Assembly (NCBI GenBank): GCA_023053685.1
Contig: JALIGW010000002.1
Span: 45,759,278-45,823,277, forward strand
DNA: 64,000 bases
Direction: 5' to 3'
DNA from: Diadophis punctatus similis
Lineage: Eukaryota > Chordata > Lepidosauria > Squamata > Dipsadidae
In this document: positions 1-13,281 of the stretch, piece after piece
Layout: every line of letters starts with the position of its first letter
Position numbering within the stretch: position 1 is the stretch's first letter
Translations under genes and position numbers: made by a program
The notes under the pieces: model-generated
Database searches by the model: none
Told to the model about the DNA's origin: nothing
What the model saw: the letters and a program-made list of their open reading frames with translations, nothing else

Positions 1-972
1 TGTATGAAAGTATTGTTTCCCCCCCCCCAAAAAATGGAATTTAAAAATTATTCCCATTTATAGCTAAGGTAACCATGGGTAAAATGCCATTGTAAACAAT
101 TAGTGAATTTTTGGTTGGCTTTGTCCAACCAAAAATTGTGGCTTCTTAAGCCTGATATGGCAATTGGTGATTTCCAAAAATCAGAACTTTAGTTCCTAGA
201 AGTTTGTTATCAGCTACAAATGCATTTCGTAAACCAAAATGGTTTCTGGTTCAGGTATAGGATAAATCACAAATCTTTTTTACACTGCAGGGCATGACAG
301 ACTCAGTCCAATGAGCTTAGTAGACGAGTAACCCATTCCTGGATCCACCACTATGGAGAAATGGCTCATTTACAGCAGTTGAAATTTATGCTGAACCATA
401 AACCATGATTTATAAACCACAGTTGTTAAATTCACACAACAAAGTTGCTGAAAGTAAATTAGTCACTTTATGGATTAATGCAAGTTGGAAATTAATTAAT
501 TGGTTTTAGAGTTCTTATCATGCTTTAATCATAATACTCCAAACTGAGTTTGTTAAAATTTATGAGTGCCACAGAGGACCCTTTTAATACAACTTGTAAA
601 CAGCATGTGGGGATGGCAGGTAAAAAAAGTGTGACACTGAATAGCATTTGGCAAAAATGCACAGAAAGTAAATGAGATATCATAATGCAGTGCATGATGG
701 TAATTTCCACGTGTTCTTAAAATTCAGCATTTGATAATTAGTTTATTTGTATGAACATGAAAACTGAAAATTCTGGTTCCTGCAGTTAGGACCCCCCATT
801 AAATTGCTCTTTATTAAAACTTTTCCCATCAGATGTGTTAAAGTTTTGCAAAATTCTTAAACAGCACTTTTATAGTTTCAACATACCTGAAAGGCAAGGG
901 AAGGCTGGATTAGAATCTATCACTACAGTTGGATAGGGATATTCTTTTCAAAGTTGCTGTTATGGTCTAGAT
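1..972. other. AT-rich sequence without recognised gene
   Basis: No exon, known repeat or long open frame is seen. In other vertebrates TICAM2 lies downstream of TMED7, but no TIR domain is encoded here. Confidence 0.5.
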
Positions 973-2232
973 CAGGGGTCGGCAATCTTAAAAACTCAGA
1001 GCCATTTGGACCCATTTCCCAGAGAAAACAAAACACCAAAAGCCACAAAACCTGGGTGGGCGTGGCCAACTCAATGTCACTCCCACTGACCCCACCCCCA
1101 GCTACGCCTACCCAGGTTTTGTGGCTGTTTTCTTTTCTATGAGAAAAAGGTATCTCTTTTCCCTCCCTTATTTCTCTTTCTCCCATCTCTCTTTCTCTCA
1201 TCTCTTTCTTCCTCTCTCTCCCCTTCTCTCTCTATATGATCGCCACCCCCGGCTTCTCTTCAGGTGACCCTCCTCCCCTTCTTGCGACTCCCTGGCTGGC
1301 TTTGTCACGCGCGGGGAGACCCTCGCAAAAGCGCATGCGGAGGGCGAGCGGCTGCTCGCTTAAGGAGAGTCTTTGGACGCGGCTTCTGTCCTGCCCTAAG
1401 GATCCGGCCATTGCCTTGCCTTGCCAAGCCAGCCTGCCCCACAGAGCCAATCTTTTCTGCAGCGGAGGAAGAGCCCGGGCGTGCTTGCAAGGCGGGGCTT
1501 GGGCGGCTGGGGATCCTCCTGCCTTCCTTCCTGCTCGCTCGGCCGCCTCTGCGGCTCCTCTCCGTCCCAGAGGCGGCGCCTTTCCCTCCCCCACGCCCAG
1601 GGTGACCCTCTCCAAAGCCAGCAATGCGCCCCAGGCACGCCATTGCGCATCTTGTAAACATCACCATAAGTGCTCGCTTAAGAAGGGATGCGGCTTCTGT
1701 CCTGCCCTAAGAATCCGGCCATTGCCTTGCTGTGTCCCGTCCCGTCACCCCCCCCCCCCGCAACTTTGCTTCCTGCCGCTTCAGGCTGGAGCTCACGTCC
1801 TCCCCGCTCGGCCAAAGATCGGGGGGGGGGGACACGGCAAGGCAATGGCCGGATCCTTAGGGAAGGAGAGAAGCCGCATCCAAATACCCTCCTTAAGCGA
1901 GAAACCGCCCACCCTCTGCGGCTTCTTGCTTCCAGAAGGGAGGTTCTCACTTCTCCGCGGCTTCCAAGAAGGTCTCCCCACGCATGCGCACCCTCCTGGC
2001 CCCGCCACAGCCAGTCAGGGAGTCACGAGAGGGGGAGGAGCATCGCCTGAAGGGAAGTCTCCACCGGGGGTAGCTATGTTCCTCAACCAGCGCCAGAGAA
2101 ACAGCCCCGCCACTTCTCCATTCCCGCCGTCTCCCGTACTCACTCAAGGCCAGGTGAGGGAGGGGGGCGAGGCCAGCCAGTGATGGGACAGGGAGCCACA
2201 TGTGGCTTGCGAGCCGCAATTTCCGACCCTTG
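973..2232. mobile_element. hAT-type non-autonomous DNA transposon, 1260 bp
   Basis: Ends CAGGGGTCGGCAA and (inverted) CAAGGGTCGGAAA, flanked by near-identical 8-bp target duplications GTCTAGAT (965-972) and GTCTAGAC (2233-2240). Eight-bp duplications and CAG ends are hAT hallmarks. The interior is GC-rich with repeated motifs such as the CCGGCCATTGCCTTG block, and encodes no transposase. Long open frames across it (for example 1236-2183) are compositional. Confidence 0.88.
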
Positions 2233-3458
2233 GTCTAGACGACCCAGTTAGCACACCAAGGACATTCATTTTCTGTATTCCTACAAACGGGTTTGTATTA
2301 GGCCTTTCACTGATTTCTTTTATTTACAAATGCTCCCCCCACCCCATAAACTTTTCTCACAATTTCACAAAGTAGTTCTCGATTTATTTATTATAACTAT
2401 TTTCTCTCCCATCTCCCCAAGTTTCTTCAGTTGTGTTAACACAGTACTTGAATTATTTTTGGAATATTTACCAAGTCATGTGATTTCCAGGAGAGGAAAC
2501 AAAAAATTTCCATTGCATCATTTTTTTCTAGTAGTTTTTCCCCCCTGTATTTCTTCTTCCGCTTTTGCTATCAAGTCTCTTCTTCTTTCCTTGCAGTGTT
2601 GTAATCCGAGATAATAAATCTGTAGCCGGAAACTTACTAGTCACCAGACTCCCAGTTTGTAATAATCACGAACTTCTCCAGTCTAGTGCCCTCTGTGATA
2701 TGCTTGTGAATTGCAATTACCTTTCGAGTTCACTTAAATGTATGTGTATATGTGCACACACAGAAATATATGGTTGTACATTGATTATGAAAAGAGGAAA
2801 AATTATTGTGGTCTTGAATTGAATGACAAATGATTATCTTAAGCTTCTTGCCACAAAGGAATCATTGGGATTGGTTTGTAAAATTCTACAAGCAATTACA
2901 ACAGGTGAAAAATAGGCATAAAGGAAAAAAGTGAGGAACATTAGTCAGGTCTTAATATATTTGTATCTGAGCATGTGTAATAAATGTATATCTTAAAACA
3001 AAATCTAAACATACCCAGAGACTTGGATTGATCAATACCTTCAGCAAGATCAAATTATCCTGAGATTTTCAACTATCTGACAAATTATCAAAGGAGAGGG
3101 GAGGGAAACTGGATGTGGTGGGAATTGTTATCCAAGATATGCTGAATGCTGGCTTATGAAAAAACAAATGATTGACAATCAGTTATATTCATTTATCTAT
3201 ATCTACAATTAAAGTATGTGGCAATCTCACACAGAGTTTATGGAAGTAAGTTTTACAATAGTAAGCAAAACCAGAAGCCTTTTCTGAGAATTTGTAAAGA
3301 CTGCGTTGTTCTTAGCATTGCCTTTGATTCTAAAACTAAGATAGAATAATTTTAAAGTCCAAATCTAAAGAAAAATGGCAACTTCTAAGAGAATTTTACA
3401 ATTGTTGTCATAACACAACTCTCTAAATAAAAACCACTCAGCAGAATCTTATATTAAT
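2233..3458. other. AT-rich non-coding sequence
   Basis: No repeats or exons recognised. It lies beyond the likely TMED7 polyadenylation sites. Confidence 0.4.
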
Positions 3459-3464
3459 TTTATT
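3459..3464 (-). terminator. Candidate TMED7 distal polyadenylation signal AATAAA
   Basis: TTTATT on the plus strand reads AATAAA on the gene strand. Alternatives nearer the stop codon are 4454-4459 and 5285-5290. Choice among them is a guess from the repeat-free stretch ending near here. Confidence 0.3.
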
Positions 3465-5707
3465 ATTTCATGTATAATTTCACATGGCTATTTTTCGTCT
3501 TACTGACACTAAAGAAAGGATTTTTTAAAAATCAAGAACTGGATACATCATATTTTTTATATATATAGACTTCAAGAAAATGAAATAAAAAAACCTGGAA
3601 CCATGATATGGTTAAACTGTATTTTAATTATATATACGTGACAGAGTCTTTGTCTGAATAATTGTTATGACCAAATTGTGTTTACAGACATTTTTAAACT
3701 TACTTTGGAATTTGCTTTTGTCTATTAACCATTGCTAATAATAATGTATGCTAGAACCAATTGTGGCAACTTTCAAATTTCTGAAATATGAGAAAAGAAC
3801 ATTGAAAAAAATATAAACTGTAGTAAGTTACAACATAATTTAGACAGAATCCAAATAGTTAAGTCACTGTCCCAAACCGTATCCTACAAAAAGAATAGTC
3901 AAATATTATTATAAATTAAGGAATTAGATGCAAAATTTATACAATGTGCCTAAAATAAGTATGATTGGACTGAAATAATGCATGGCAAATACCTAGAACT
4001 TTGAAAAATAGTATTTATATCCATACTGGCAAGTCATCAAATATGCATTTTTATCCTTGAATTACATCCTGTCAACTGTCTGTTACAAATTCAGAAATTA
4101 GGCCATGGTTATGAGCCTTTTCTCCATCATATATGTAACCAGTTTGATACAGATGGCCAAACTTTGGAATGGAAAAAAAAGTAAAACTAAAGAAACTCTC
4201 ACTGACCTATTTACAAAAAAAGTATACGACTTTAATCTGAACAGCTAGGCCCTTTTGAGATTTCCTCAGATTTATGGCCAAATACCACTTCTGTCAATCT
4301 TTGTTTTACAAGATTTCTATGGGTCTCTTGTATATGAATCATTAAAAGGAATGGAAGGGTAAAGCACATCATCCTAAAACTGGTTTAATTACCCTGTTTT
4401 CACAAATGGCATCTAGGTGACCTTTACCAGAAAAAACAAGTACGTTCAATAAATTTATTTTCGGCAAACTCAAGTGAAAGACCAAGCACATTCTACAGCA
4501 GGCTATTATTGCAGAATGTCAAACAAATACAGCAGTGGAATATTCCCCATCTCTAAACACATCAATGTTCTATTTTCTAAAAAGCCACATCCACAAACTA
4601 ACGGGAAATATTAGGCCTTTTTAGCATCGTCAGTCCGACTCCATGACAGAGCACCTCTCATCCTTTTACAGCACAGTAAGGTAGCTCATACAGAAAAAAA
4701 AAGTAAAATGTGCCTACAGAATATCTACAAAGAAATGGGGGGAAATGGGTCAATTCTCTGCACAAAAATATTATAAAATATCAAGCTTATTTTAGTGAGT
4801 GCTAAGCATAGTGGTATTCATATTTTTGCAACCACTACAACTACTTTCTTCATCCTCTCAGACAAGCCTTGCTATCCACTTAAAAGATGTCAGTTTACTA
4901 AGAGTAATGAGGCTTACCTTTAATGTGTATGGTTATGGTGGTAATGTTAATTTCTTTTTGGGTATTCTGAAATAACAGTGTGCAATCTTAAAAACCCACA
5001 AAAGCATTTGGGATATTAGAAAGCAGGTATAAGAGAACTAGCAATTATATAGCAAAAATCCCTCATTTTCCCAAATCTTGTAAGCTAATCAAAAAGTAGC
5101 CTCTTGGCATAAAGCTGGTAGGATAGGGCAATACAGTACTGTAAGCACACACCACAAACTGTCCCCATCAATTTAGAATGTTTAATCAGCAAATTAATTC
5201 ACATACATCCAGTATCTGCATACATTGCTTAATAAATCAATTATTTAGACCAAAACACTCAAGCCACTTATGGCCATGCAATCCTTTATTTAACATGGTA
5301 GTCTACAGATCTCTTGGATTGTAACTCCCATGATTACTGACTGTCGTTAAAATGTATGGGAATTATAGTTACAAATATCTGAAGGGCATACGGTTAAACA
5401 GCTCTGATTTAATATTAAAGAGACTACAAGGCTAAACTTTAACTGCAAGTTACTTAAACCAGTGCATTTTTGCTTAGTCCTATCAAGTTCAAGTGAATGT
5501 GAAAACATCAGATCCCTAAAATTTAGATGGTTTGTGTCAAAGCTGATTTAATTATCAAGGCAGCTACATCATCAATCCTCAAAGACTCAGCTTCAAGAAT
5601 TAGAAGGCATTCCCCCCATTATTTAATTTAAAAAGCAAAAAGCAAAAACAATAACCTTTCAATGCACAGGAAATTGTTTTTTCCCAGGACTCTAAAATTG
5701 GTACAGT

Positions 5708-5830
<123 letters not shown>

Positions 5831-6256
5831 AAAAAATGATTCAAGACCCTAGAATTTCCATAGACACTCAAAACAGTGCAATACAAGACTTTGAGACTAC
5901 TGTTAATTATGTGTTTTTGTTTTCATTTCAATATTTCAACTTGCAAGGTCAGACTTTTTTTAATTCATAAGGACAATCTTTTAATTAACTACTTAAAGGA
6001 TTTTCTTAAAGCACTATGTACTTACAAGTCTCATTAAAAAAAATTAGATTTCTCAGCAGATGTGAAAGAAAACCACAATATATAACAAATAAAAAGCTGT
6101 CTTTTTGTTTTCTGTGACAGCTTTTGGAAGTACAAATTTCACAACTTTGAAGTGAGAAGGCTAAAGGTATTTAAAAAGTTCCCTGTACTTAATTGTTCTT
6201 TAACTAGAAATCATTCAAATAATAATATATTTTTCAAACAATGGATTTAAAGCTTG

Positions 6257-6493
6257 TTATGATCCAACACGAGTTGTAGTGGTTCTTTTGTCAGAGAAGA
6301 AGCTTTTGAGAAGAAATACCTGCCCAATGCTAACTACAAGTAGAATGATGGCTTCGCCTATTGACCAATAAGCCACTCGCGTGTTTAAGTCTTCTGCTCT
6401 GCTACGGCCTTGTGCTTCCCTCAGTCGAAAATGTGTCTGATAATCAATGACGGACTTTAGAGCTTCATGAATGGAAACACACGCTGACTCCAT
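6257..6493 (-). CDS. TMED7: TMED7 exon 3 (terminal coding exon)
   Basis: Residues 145-222 plus TAA stop. It starts after the acceptor CTCTAG|ATG and carries the coiled coil, the membrane segment ([15 protein letters not shown]) and the KSFFSDKR tail, which ends in VGS. Confidence 0.97.
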   Translation of the reverse strand: MESACVSIHEALKSVIDYQTHFRLREAQGRSRAEDLNTRVAYWSIGEAIILLVVSIGQVFLLKSFFSDKRTTTTRVGS

Positions 6494-9400
6494 CTAGAGA
6501 CAGAAAAATAGAGTACTGATTAGTAAAACAGACTAGAACCTAATTACTATTAATAAAATAGAAATAGAGTCTTAGGTAAAAAAAAATATGGAAAAACTTT
6601 AAACCATATTTTATCATAGCATATAAGTAGAGTTTTACAAAACTCAAAAGGATTATGTTCTTCAGAATCATATTATTGTAATACAGCATTAATCTAGTTG
6701 CTTGTACATTTGATTAGAATCAAGATAACCAATTCTAAAAATATTTATTTAATGAAAGAGGGCAATCACCAAGTCTTTCTCTCCATACAGAAACTGTTGT
6801 CAGTCAGCAACAAGAATGTCAGAACTTGATGCAAACTATATATTGGAAGCTTTTCAATTTTAACTCTAATATTTAGTAATTTTATCACTGAGATCCGAAA
6901 ATGAAACATGCATATGTATAATGAACTCTATAATCATATGAACTATTTGCTCAACTCTTCTAACCTCTTTCCCCTGAATAACTAAGGAGATTCCTTCCAA
7001 TCCTCTAAAATGTAGTTTGGAAATGGAATGATACAGGAGAAAGGATTGAGCCCATCCCTGTACTACTGACAAAAGCTGTTCCACTAATAGAAATATGTTA
7101 CTTAAGCAGCAGTTTCAAAGTCCCTGATCAACAATGATGGATGCTATAAGTTGCAGTTAATAATAACTGGAAGTTTGCAGGTCTTCCTATTGGGCAATAG
7201 TAAAAACCATACACTTTAGGTAGTGTTTTACACAATAATAGCCAAGGCTTTAGTTGCCGTTATTCACTTGTTTGTTCTTTTTCAGAGGATAGCTGGTACT
7301 AAAGCGCTTCAAATTAGAAGCTGCAGAAATCTGATGTTTTCATCTGCCTTCTTATCCCACTTTTCATTCAAGTTAGCACTCTTATTTCACCTTTCATGTT
7401 TGCAAATTGGAAAAAAGTGAATTGTTTATTGCAATGGAATTTAAAATTCAGAGGTCTTTACAAACCACTCAAGCAATATCAAGTTGCAATTTACAATATT
7501 AATACAACATTTACTTGTGTAAATGAAAAGATGACAAATGCCATCCTCCCTTGAATTCCCATTTTTGATGAGAATGTCACTCAATTAACTGTCAATATGG
7601 TCATGCAATTAGACAAAAATAAAATTCCGGAAGTTCTATAAACTGATTCTATATCTTTAAGGATGAAGACAGCACATTACTGTGTATTCAGAATTCATCA
7701 TACCTGAGTGAGTGCAGTGACTCTGTTTTCACTAGGAAAGAGAGGTGGGTCGTCTCCAACTTGGAAGTCAAAGTATACTGTTTTGTGTGTGAAAGTTGAA
7801 AACTCATTGCTGAAACAAAACTTGTATGTTCCATTTCTAGATGCTGTAAAGGTAAAACTATCATACTGTTTCTTCATTTCTTTATATAGCACAATCCCAT
7901 CTGGATCTTCTAAGCGGCAATCGACATCATAGTGTCCTCCAGTAATCACCTGTGGAATAAAGAAAACTGGTATTTGGAACAATAGTCACCGATGCTATTC
8001 TTATCAATTAAAGAAGTATCTTTACAAAGCAAATATAGTAAACAGCACAGTTAAAAACTTCAGCAAGGGAAATTAAATATATTGCAATCGCAACTAAGTC
8101 AAAGTCAAATTAAAACATTTTGTTGCATTTCACATATTTTTGCACCTTGTAGTAACTGTTTGGATCCAATAATAATTGAAGTTAACATGAAAACACATCA
8201 CTTAAGGATAACTCTCTATTCCAATTGTATAACAGTTGTTAAAACCATTAAGGCCACATTTTTGAACTTCTTAGTACTATAGATAAAATCCTATCATGTA
8301 ATATCCAAAACTAGATGTGCGTTTAGTAAAGACTGACATAGGCTTTACATTTTAGTGAAAGAAAAGAGGAGACGATGACCAGCAGCAAGGTTTAGAGTTT
8401 CCATTACAGCACCTGCTAGAAGACACGAAAGGCCAAATAGGTGACAGATGATCCTGGAAAAATCCTATCTATGAAGTCATTAAGAACTGAAACTGATCTG
8501 ACAGCATGTAATCAATGAAAAATACAAAAGAAAAGGGGAACGTTAAAACCTGCAGCAGTCCTGAAAAAGTTCTTCATTCTCTAAATTAAGGAAGCCCATT
8601 CATCTTGTACTTGCACAAACACAATCTCTATGTATAATCAGCAGACCTTATTAAAAGATAAACTTTCATGAATAGCAGGTTCCTTTCCATTTTTGGAGAG
8701 CTTTTTGGCTTAGATATCATTATGAAGATATATAACGAGATATCGTTATGAAATAATAGGGCAATTTTGGCTATTTTATCTAGCATTCATTAACTTTTAA
8801 AAATATGATACGAAAAGTCACTAGACTTACAAAATAATTAGTGTAAAGGAATCAGCAGCTGGAGGTAAAAACTGACAAAGTTATCTCCATTATCAATTAT
8901 GAGAAATCTTACAACAGCTCCACGAAACAGAAACAAAATCCATGCCATTGTAGTTTGTAACAATGCGCTGGTAACAATGAAGATTGAGATTAAAGTGTTG
9001 TGGAGTAATATTTTATATCAAGTTCAAAATATACTGGACATGGTTTTTCAAAAATAGATTATGTTTATTAAGTATTTTCTTCATCTTAAGTATACTTAAG
9101 ATGAATGAATGCAATTCATTCTATTCTAGGTTATTCACAAATAATCCATGCTGAAACCAAGAGAATCTATTCTATGTCAACATTCATTACCTACTGCTGA
9201 CAGCTGAACAAGCAGCATCAGAGTTACAAAGCCTGAAATTTAGACACCAGAGACCGTGGGTAGCATTTTTGGAAATCCTGCAGATAAGAGTGCTTTTTAG
9301 ATTACTGTAGTTTGGATTTCAAGATAGAGTTGTAGATACAGATTGCTTATAATCATGATGTTCCATTCTATTCACTCTCTCTTCTGGTTTCATAGTCCTT

Positions 9401-12321
9401 CTCTGAAAAAGTCAATTGGTATTCCTTTCCTATTAAGAATGCTGGGTCTAATGAAGGTTATTTTTTCTTACCAAGTCCTAGCCTATTTATTTGCAATAGA
9501 ATGTCCTCTTTCCTGTGGTACTCCCCTTCTCTGAGCTGCACTAAGATTCATATTCTATGCAAGCCTTTTTCAGTAGCAGAATTACAAATATGGAACTTTC
9601 CAAGGGAAATCTCCATGTTTCACTTTTTGAAGCAGTTAAACAATTGAGATTGTAATTTTACATATTTGATGTTTTAACTTTAATAATGCCATTAAGTTTT
9701 ATTTTATGGCAGGTAGATAGGCAGAACATTTTTCTACTTACCTGGTTAAGAGAAAATACACTTTAACATGCAATAAATGAATATAAACACTAACAAAGAA
9801 ATATTATCCATGTATAAAAGCAAGGATAAACATTAGATCAATGAATCTCTGCCATATAAACATAGGAAACATTGTGGTCAGTATTTTGGAAAAAAAGTAG
9901 TAAAAGAAAATTAATTCTATTCTCAAAATTCTTATACATCACTTGTATCAGAATTTCAGATAAAATTCCCTAATAAGAAACTTAATATCAAGTAATAGCA
10001 GTTTCCATAAAAAATAATGTGATGGCAAGAGGATCAATGTTAGGGAAGCTCCCAAAAAAGGGATCATCCAATTTCAGATAGAAATATAGGAAGCACAGCC
10101 AGCATTATTGGTAAGCATTTTATTCCTAGTATTCTACTGGAGGAAATGTTCTTCTCTGCATAAAGAGTCTAGAAAACAATAAAATAAATGACATCTAGTC
10201 AAAATATTGTCCTGAATCACCATATGTAGGCATCACCAAGAATACCAGCCAACTGTCTACCCAAATACCATAATAGGTTGAGAAATGCAGAACTGAAAAG
10301 CATCTAGTCATAAGACACTAAATATTTTAACTAATTATAACGGTTATTTCTTTGTTTTTCAATATATACTTCAGTATAAGAATTACTGGTAATATATTTG
10401 GTAAAATAATGAATGTACGCTTATATTCAGTCTATGTAGACAGGGTTTTCCTCCCAGCAATAATGATGCTTAGTATCTCGAGTCCTAAAAATATGGTTTC
10501 CTGAGATTGCAACTAATGCTATAGATAAAATTATAGAGTTCATTTTTATCATCACTCCTCTGTACCAAAATCTGTTAAAGATCTTACTCCATGGAGAGTC
10601 GGTTTTCAAATATTTACTATTTCAATTTGTTTTCCTAAATCTTGATAATATAAAACATTATCTGAAGTCATTCAGTTAAATTACGCCGCCCTGAGTCCTT
10701 CGGGAGTTGGGCGGCATATAAGAATAACAAAATAAATAAATAAATAAATAAATGAGAATAACACTCATAATATTTGGTCCAGACACTAGGACTAAAAGAT
10801 GGCAGCATAGTTGGGAATAGCATTCAATACCTCACTGAGTAGAAAATGAGGAAGTAGACAGCAAGATAAGCTAATGTTGCTAAATCAGACACTGTTATAT
10901 TGTTTCTTAGGATCAGTGAAGCTAAACCGATTACATAAAAATAGTACTTCCTCGGTTTCTGTTGAACAATGAGATGAATCATCATTCAAGTTGGATAGCA
11001 AATAAATATATTCTTCATATTTTAGGCAACATATGGTCCATGCCTTTTAATCTCCATACAGCACAACTCCATTTCAATGTCATATTCTAGAAAGACAATC
11101 ATATAATACATTTGTCTACAGAGTTTATAATCTAATTTTTTAAAATAGGAATGCACACGGAACCTTGCTTTCAATGGAGATGTTGATTTGATGGCATACA
11201 AAAAGTGCTGTTGGCAGAATTGCCTTATTCATTTTCAGAATGAAATTGTTGCTGCTGATAAATGCATCTTCTATGTGATATGTAATTTACTTGTATTAAT
11301 TCTGATTGTACATATTGTACATACATATTTGAGCTTATACAGCCAATTTATTTTCATTTTCTCCTTTTAAGTAAAAATCATACAATTTCACTTTTGCACA
11401 TAACAGACATTTAACAACAGCCTATGCCTGATGGTTTGAAAGCCAAATAATTATGCCCATAATGCCAATTATGCCCACACACTGGTCACCAGTTTCACCA
11501 CACTGCTGCAAGCAACAGGTAGCAGCGCCACCTACAACTACCAAGATAAAACTAGCAAATCAGCAGGAAGAGTTTTGTGTGTGTTTAAAACCACACCCAG
11601 TACAGGTATACAATAGCACTAGCAATAGCACTTACGACTTATTGTCACAATATAATATAATAAGGCTCAAAACTAAAAGGTCCATGACAAATACGACACA
11701 TCAGAAGCCTGGGGGGTGGGCGGGGGAGAACAAGACGAATATCTGTACTAAAAGGAAGGTCGGTTAGGTGAGAATGATCAATGGGGCCTGTCTAAGGTGG
11801 AACTGGCAGTCCTTAAGTGGGTCTTTGCAGAAAGGTCGGCAGTTCGGCGGTTCGAATCCCTAGTATTGGTCTCCTGCGTAAGCAGGGGGTTGGACTGGAT
11901 GACCTCCAAGGTCCCTTCCAACTCTTACTGTTACTTCTGTTACTGTTACTTCTCCCGCCGCCTTTTCAGTCCTCTTTGATCACACACATTATCAAAGGGG
12001 CCGCTTTCAACCCCATTCCTGCCCAACCAACTGAAACCATGCAAAAGTGTGAGGAGGGGCGGACCCCGTACCCGGCCCAGCCCAGGGCCTCCACTTGCCT
12101 ATGTGGCGCCGCGAAAGGGAGGGTGATCTCCTTACCTGAAATTCCAGGGTACATTTGGTGCCCTTCACGATCTCCTCATAGAAGCACTGCTTGGCATTAT
12201 CGGGCAATTCGAAGGTGATCTCCGAGGCGAGGACCGACCCGCTGAGCTGCAGCAACAGCAACAGCCCCGCCGCCAACCAGCCTGCGCAGGCACCAGGGCC
12301 TTGCCAGCGCCGCAGCAACAT
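6257..12321 (-). CDS. TMED7: TMED7 gene, coding span of three exons (p24 family transmembrane emp24 domain protein 7)
   Basis: Joined exons 12321-12136, 7949-7704 and 6493-6257 give a 222-residue protein, close to the roughly 224 residues usual for vertebrate TMED7. It has an N-terminal signal peptide (about residues 1-33, Leu-rich core), a lumenal GOLD domain from about residue 34 with Cys46 and Cys106 as the likely disulfide pair, an N-G-T glycosylation sequon at Asn101, a coiled-coil stretch around residues 145-180, one membrane segment at about 187-206 and a 16-residue cytosolic tail with a Phe-Phe pair at 209-210. p24 proteins cycle between ER and Golgi in COPII/COPI vesicles and help sort cargo; the diphenylalanine is the known COPII/COPI-binding feature. 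All introns are GT-AG and both junctions fall between codons. The start is the first Met before the signal peptide. No frame break is visible, so the gene looks functional. Confidence 0.97.
6494..7703 (-). other. TMED7: TMED7 intron 2
   Basis: 1.2-kb GT-AG intron, AT-rich, without recognised repeats. Confidence 0.9.
7704..7949 (-). CDS. TMED7: TMED7 exon 2
   Basis: Eighty-two codons, residues 63-144, the main part of the GOLD domain, including GGHYDVDC and YKFCFSNEF. The acceptor is TTCCACAG|GTG and the donor is CTCAG|GTATGA. Both junctions are phase 0. Confidence 0.97.
10679..10755 (+). mobile_element. L2-like LINE 3' end fragment
   Basis: The ACGCCGCCCTGAGTCC block followed by GGGCGGCATATAAGAATAAC and (AAAT)n is almost identical to the 3' end of the L2-like LINE at 31604-31679. 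Only the last ~75 bp is present, as after extreme 5' truncation. Confidence 0.85.
11800..11955 (+). mobile_element. tRNA-headed SINE with CR1-type 3' tail
   Basis: A tRNA B-box-like GGTTCGAATCC near 11849 is followed by TCTCCTGCGTAAGCAGGGGG and GTTGGACTGGATGACC, the same 3' block that ends the CR1 copy near 58070-58120, and a short (TTACTG) tail. Related copies lie at 21841-21990 and 26304-26440. Confidence 0.75.
12136..12321 (-). CDS. TMED7: TMED7 exon 1 (coding part)
   Basis: It encodes residues 1-62: signal peptide and the start of the GOLD domain ([15 protein letters not shown]). The donor is CAG|GTAAGG just left of 12136. An in-frame upstream Met exists at 12384, but MLLRRW at 12321 directly precedes the signal peptide and fits family length, so it is chosen. 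Confidence 0.96.
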
Positions 12322-12880
12322 CTCCGAGACCGGGGCTCGACCTACAAGAACGGAAGGCGACGCTGAGGTGGAATAAGAAAGCAAAAATGAGCGCCGAGGC
12401 GAGAAGGGTCAGATCGCCAACCCCATCCACGCAACCGGGAAGGAGGGGCTCCTTAAAGGGGGGGCGGAAGGGAAAACGCCCTTACCTGCCAGGTAGCTGA
12501 AGACGCGCCGGCTTTCACCTGCGGCGTGGCCGTACGAGAAAGGGGAGGGCGAAAAACGGAAGAGGTGATCCGGAAGTGAACGGATTCTGGCTAAGACGAG
12601 CGGGAAGAACTTCCGGGAGGGATCGTTTGTAGACGTGGTGTTCGCTGAGGAGAGTTAGGCGGTGTGGTAGAAAGGAATGGGCGGAAATATAACAAAGGGA
12701 TGGGCGTGGTCTAAGGTACTATTGGTCCTGCGAGGAGAGATGGCCGGTCCTAAAGGGCGGCGGGAGTGGGTGGGTGGAAACAGGTGTTGCTAGGCGACAG
12801 TGGTTACGAAGCAAGCCGGCTTTTCCTGTTCTCCGGTTAGCCGGAAGTACCATCCGTTATAGAACCAGGGAATTGTGGGA
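12322..12880 (-). promoter_or_regulatory. TMED7 CpG-rich promoter and 5' UTR region
   Basis: This block is GC- and CpG-rich compared with the AT-rich surroundings, lies directly upstream of the TMED7 start and contains several ETS-type CCGGAAGT cores (near 12571 and 12841; inverse near 12609) plus GGGCGTGG/GGGCGG boxes. No clear TATA box precedes the gene. This is the layout of a housekeeping CpG-island promoter. The exact transcription start cannot be placed. Confidence 0.7.
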
Positions 12881-12933
12881 GTGCCTGCCCCCCCCCCCCC
12901 AAGATTCGGGTGGCGCCAATTCCGTTGCCTTTC

Positions 12934-12936
<3 letters not shown>

Positions 12937-12967
<31 letters not shown>
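12937..12967. repeat. (AC)n microsatellite
   Basis: About 15 AC units, preceded by a poly-C run at 12888-12900. Confidence 0.97.
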
Positions 12968-12969
<2 letters not shown>

Positions 12970-13039
12970 GCGCTAAACCAGGGTGATAAATGAGTTGAAT
13001 AAAGTTGAATGTTAGTATTGCCAGCCTCAATTAAGTGTT

Positions 13040-13281
13040 GCTTATATAGCAAAAGCACTTAGACTTATATACGCTTCTTCACAGTGTTTTTGCAGCCCTT
13101 TCTAAGCGATTTACAGAGTCAGCATATTGCCCCCAACAATCTGGGTTCTCATTTTACCCACCTTGGAAGGTTGAGTCAACCTTGAGCCGGTGAGATTTGA
13201 ACTGTCCAATTGCAGGCAGACGGCAGGCAGCAGAAGTAGCATGCAGTAACTGCATTCTAACCACTGTGCCACCATGGCTCT
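13040..13281 (-). mobile_element. Sauria-type tRNA-derived SINE
   Basis: Read on the minus strand: tRNA-like head ending in GTTCAAATC, then the conserved body (GTTGACTCA, GGTGGGTAAAATGAGAACC, TTGTTGGGGGCAATATGC, TAAATCGCTTAGAAAGGGC) and a TATATAAGTCTAAGTGC tail. It matches the copies at 22601, 23201, 27590, 35671 and 51586. Confidence 0.88.

Larger units (their letters stand above)
7950..12135 (-). other. TMED7: TMED7 intron 1
   Basis: 4.2-kb intron. It is mostly unique AT-rich sequence; it carries an L2-like 3' tail near 10679-10755 and a short tRNA-headed SINE near 11800-11955. Confidence 0.9.

Noticed and set aside
1236..2183. Long GC-rich open frames on both strands (up to 315 codons)
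   Set aside because: They lie wholly inside a hAT element with defined 8-bp duplications and low-complexity Pro/Ser/Arg composition; no domain.
1..3458. TICAM2, the expected gene beyond TMED7
   Set aside because: No TIR-domain peptide found; it would lie further left or be absent.
12322..12384. Upstream in-frame Met for TMED7 at 12384
   Set aside because: The extra 21 residues would precede the signal peptide and exceed family length.
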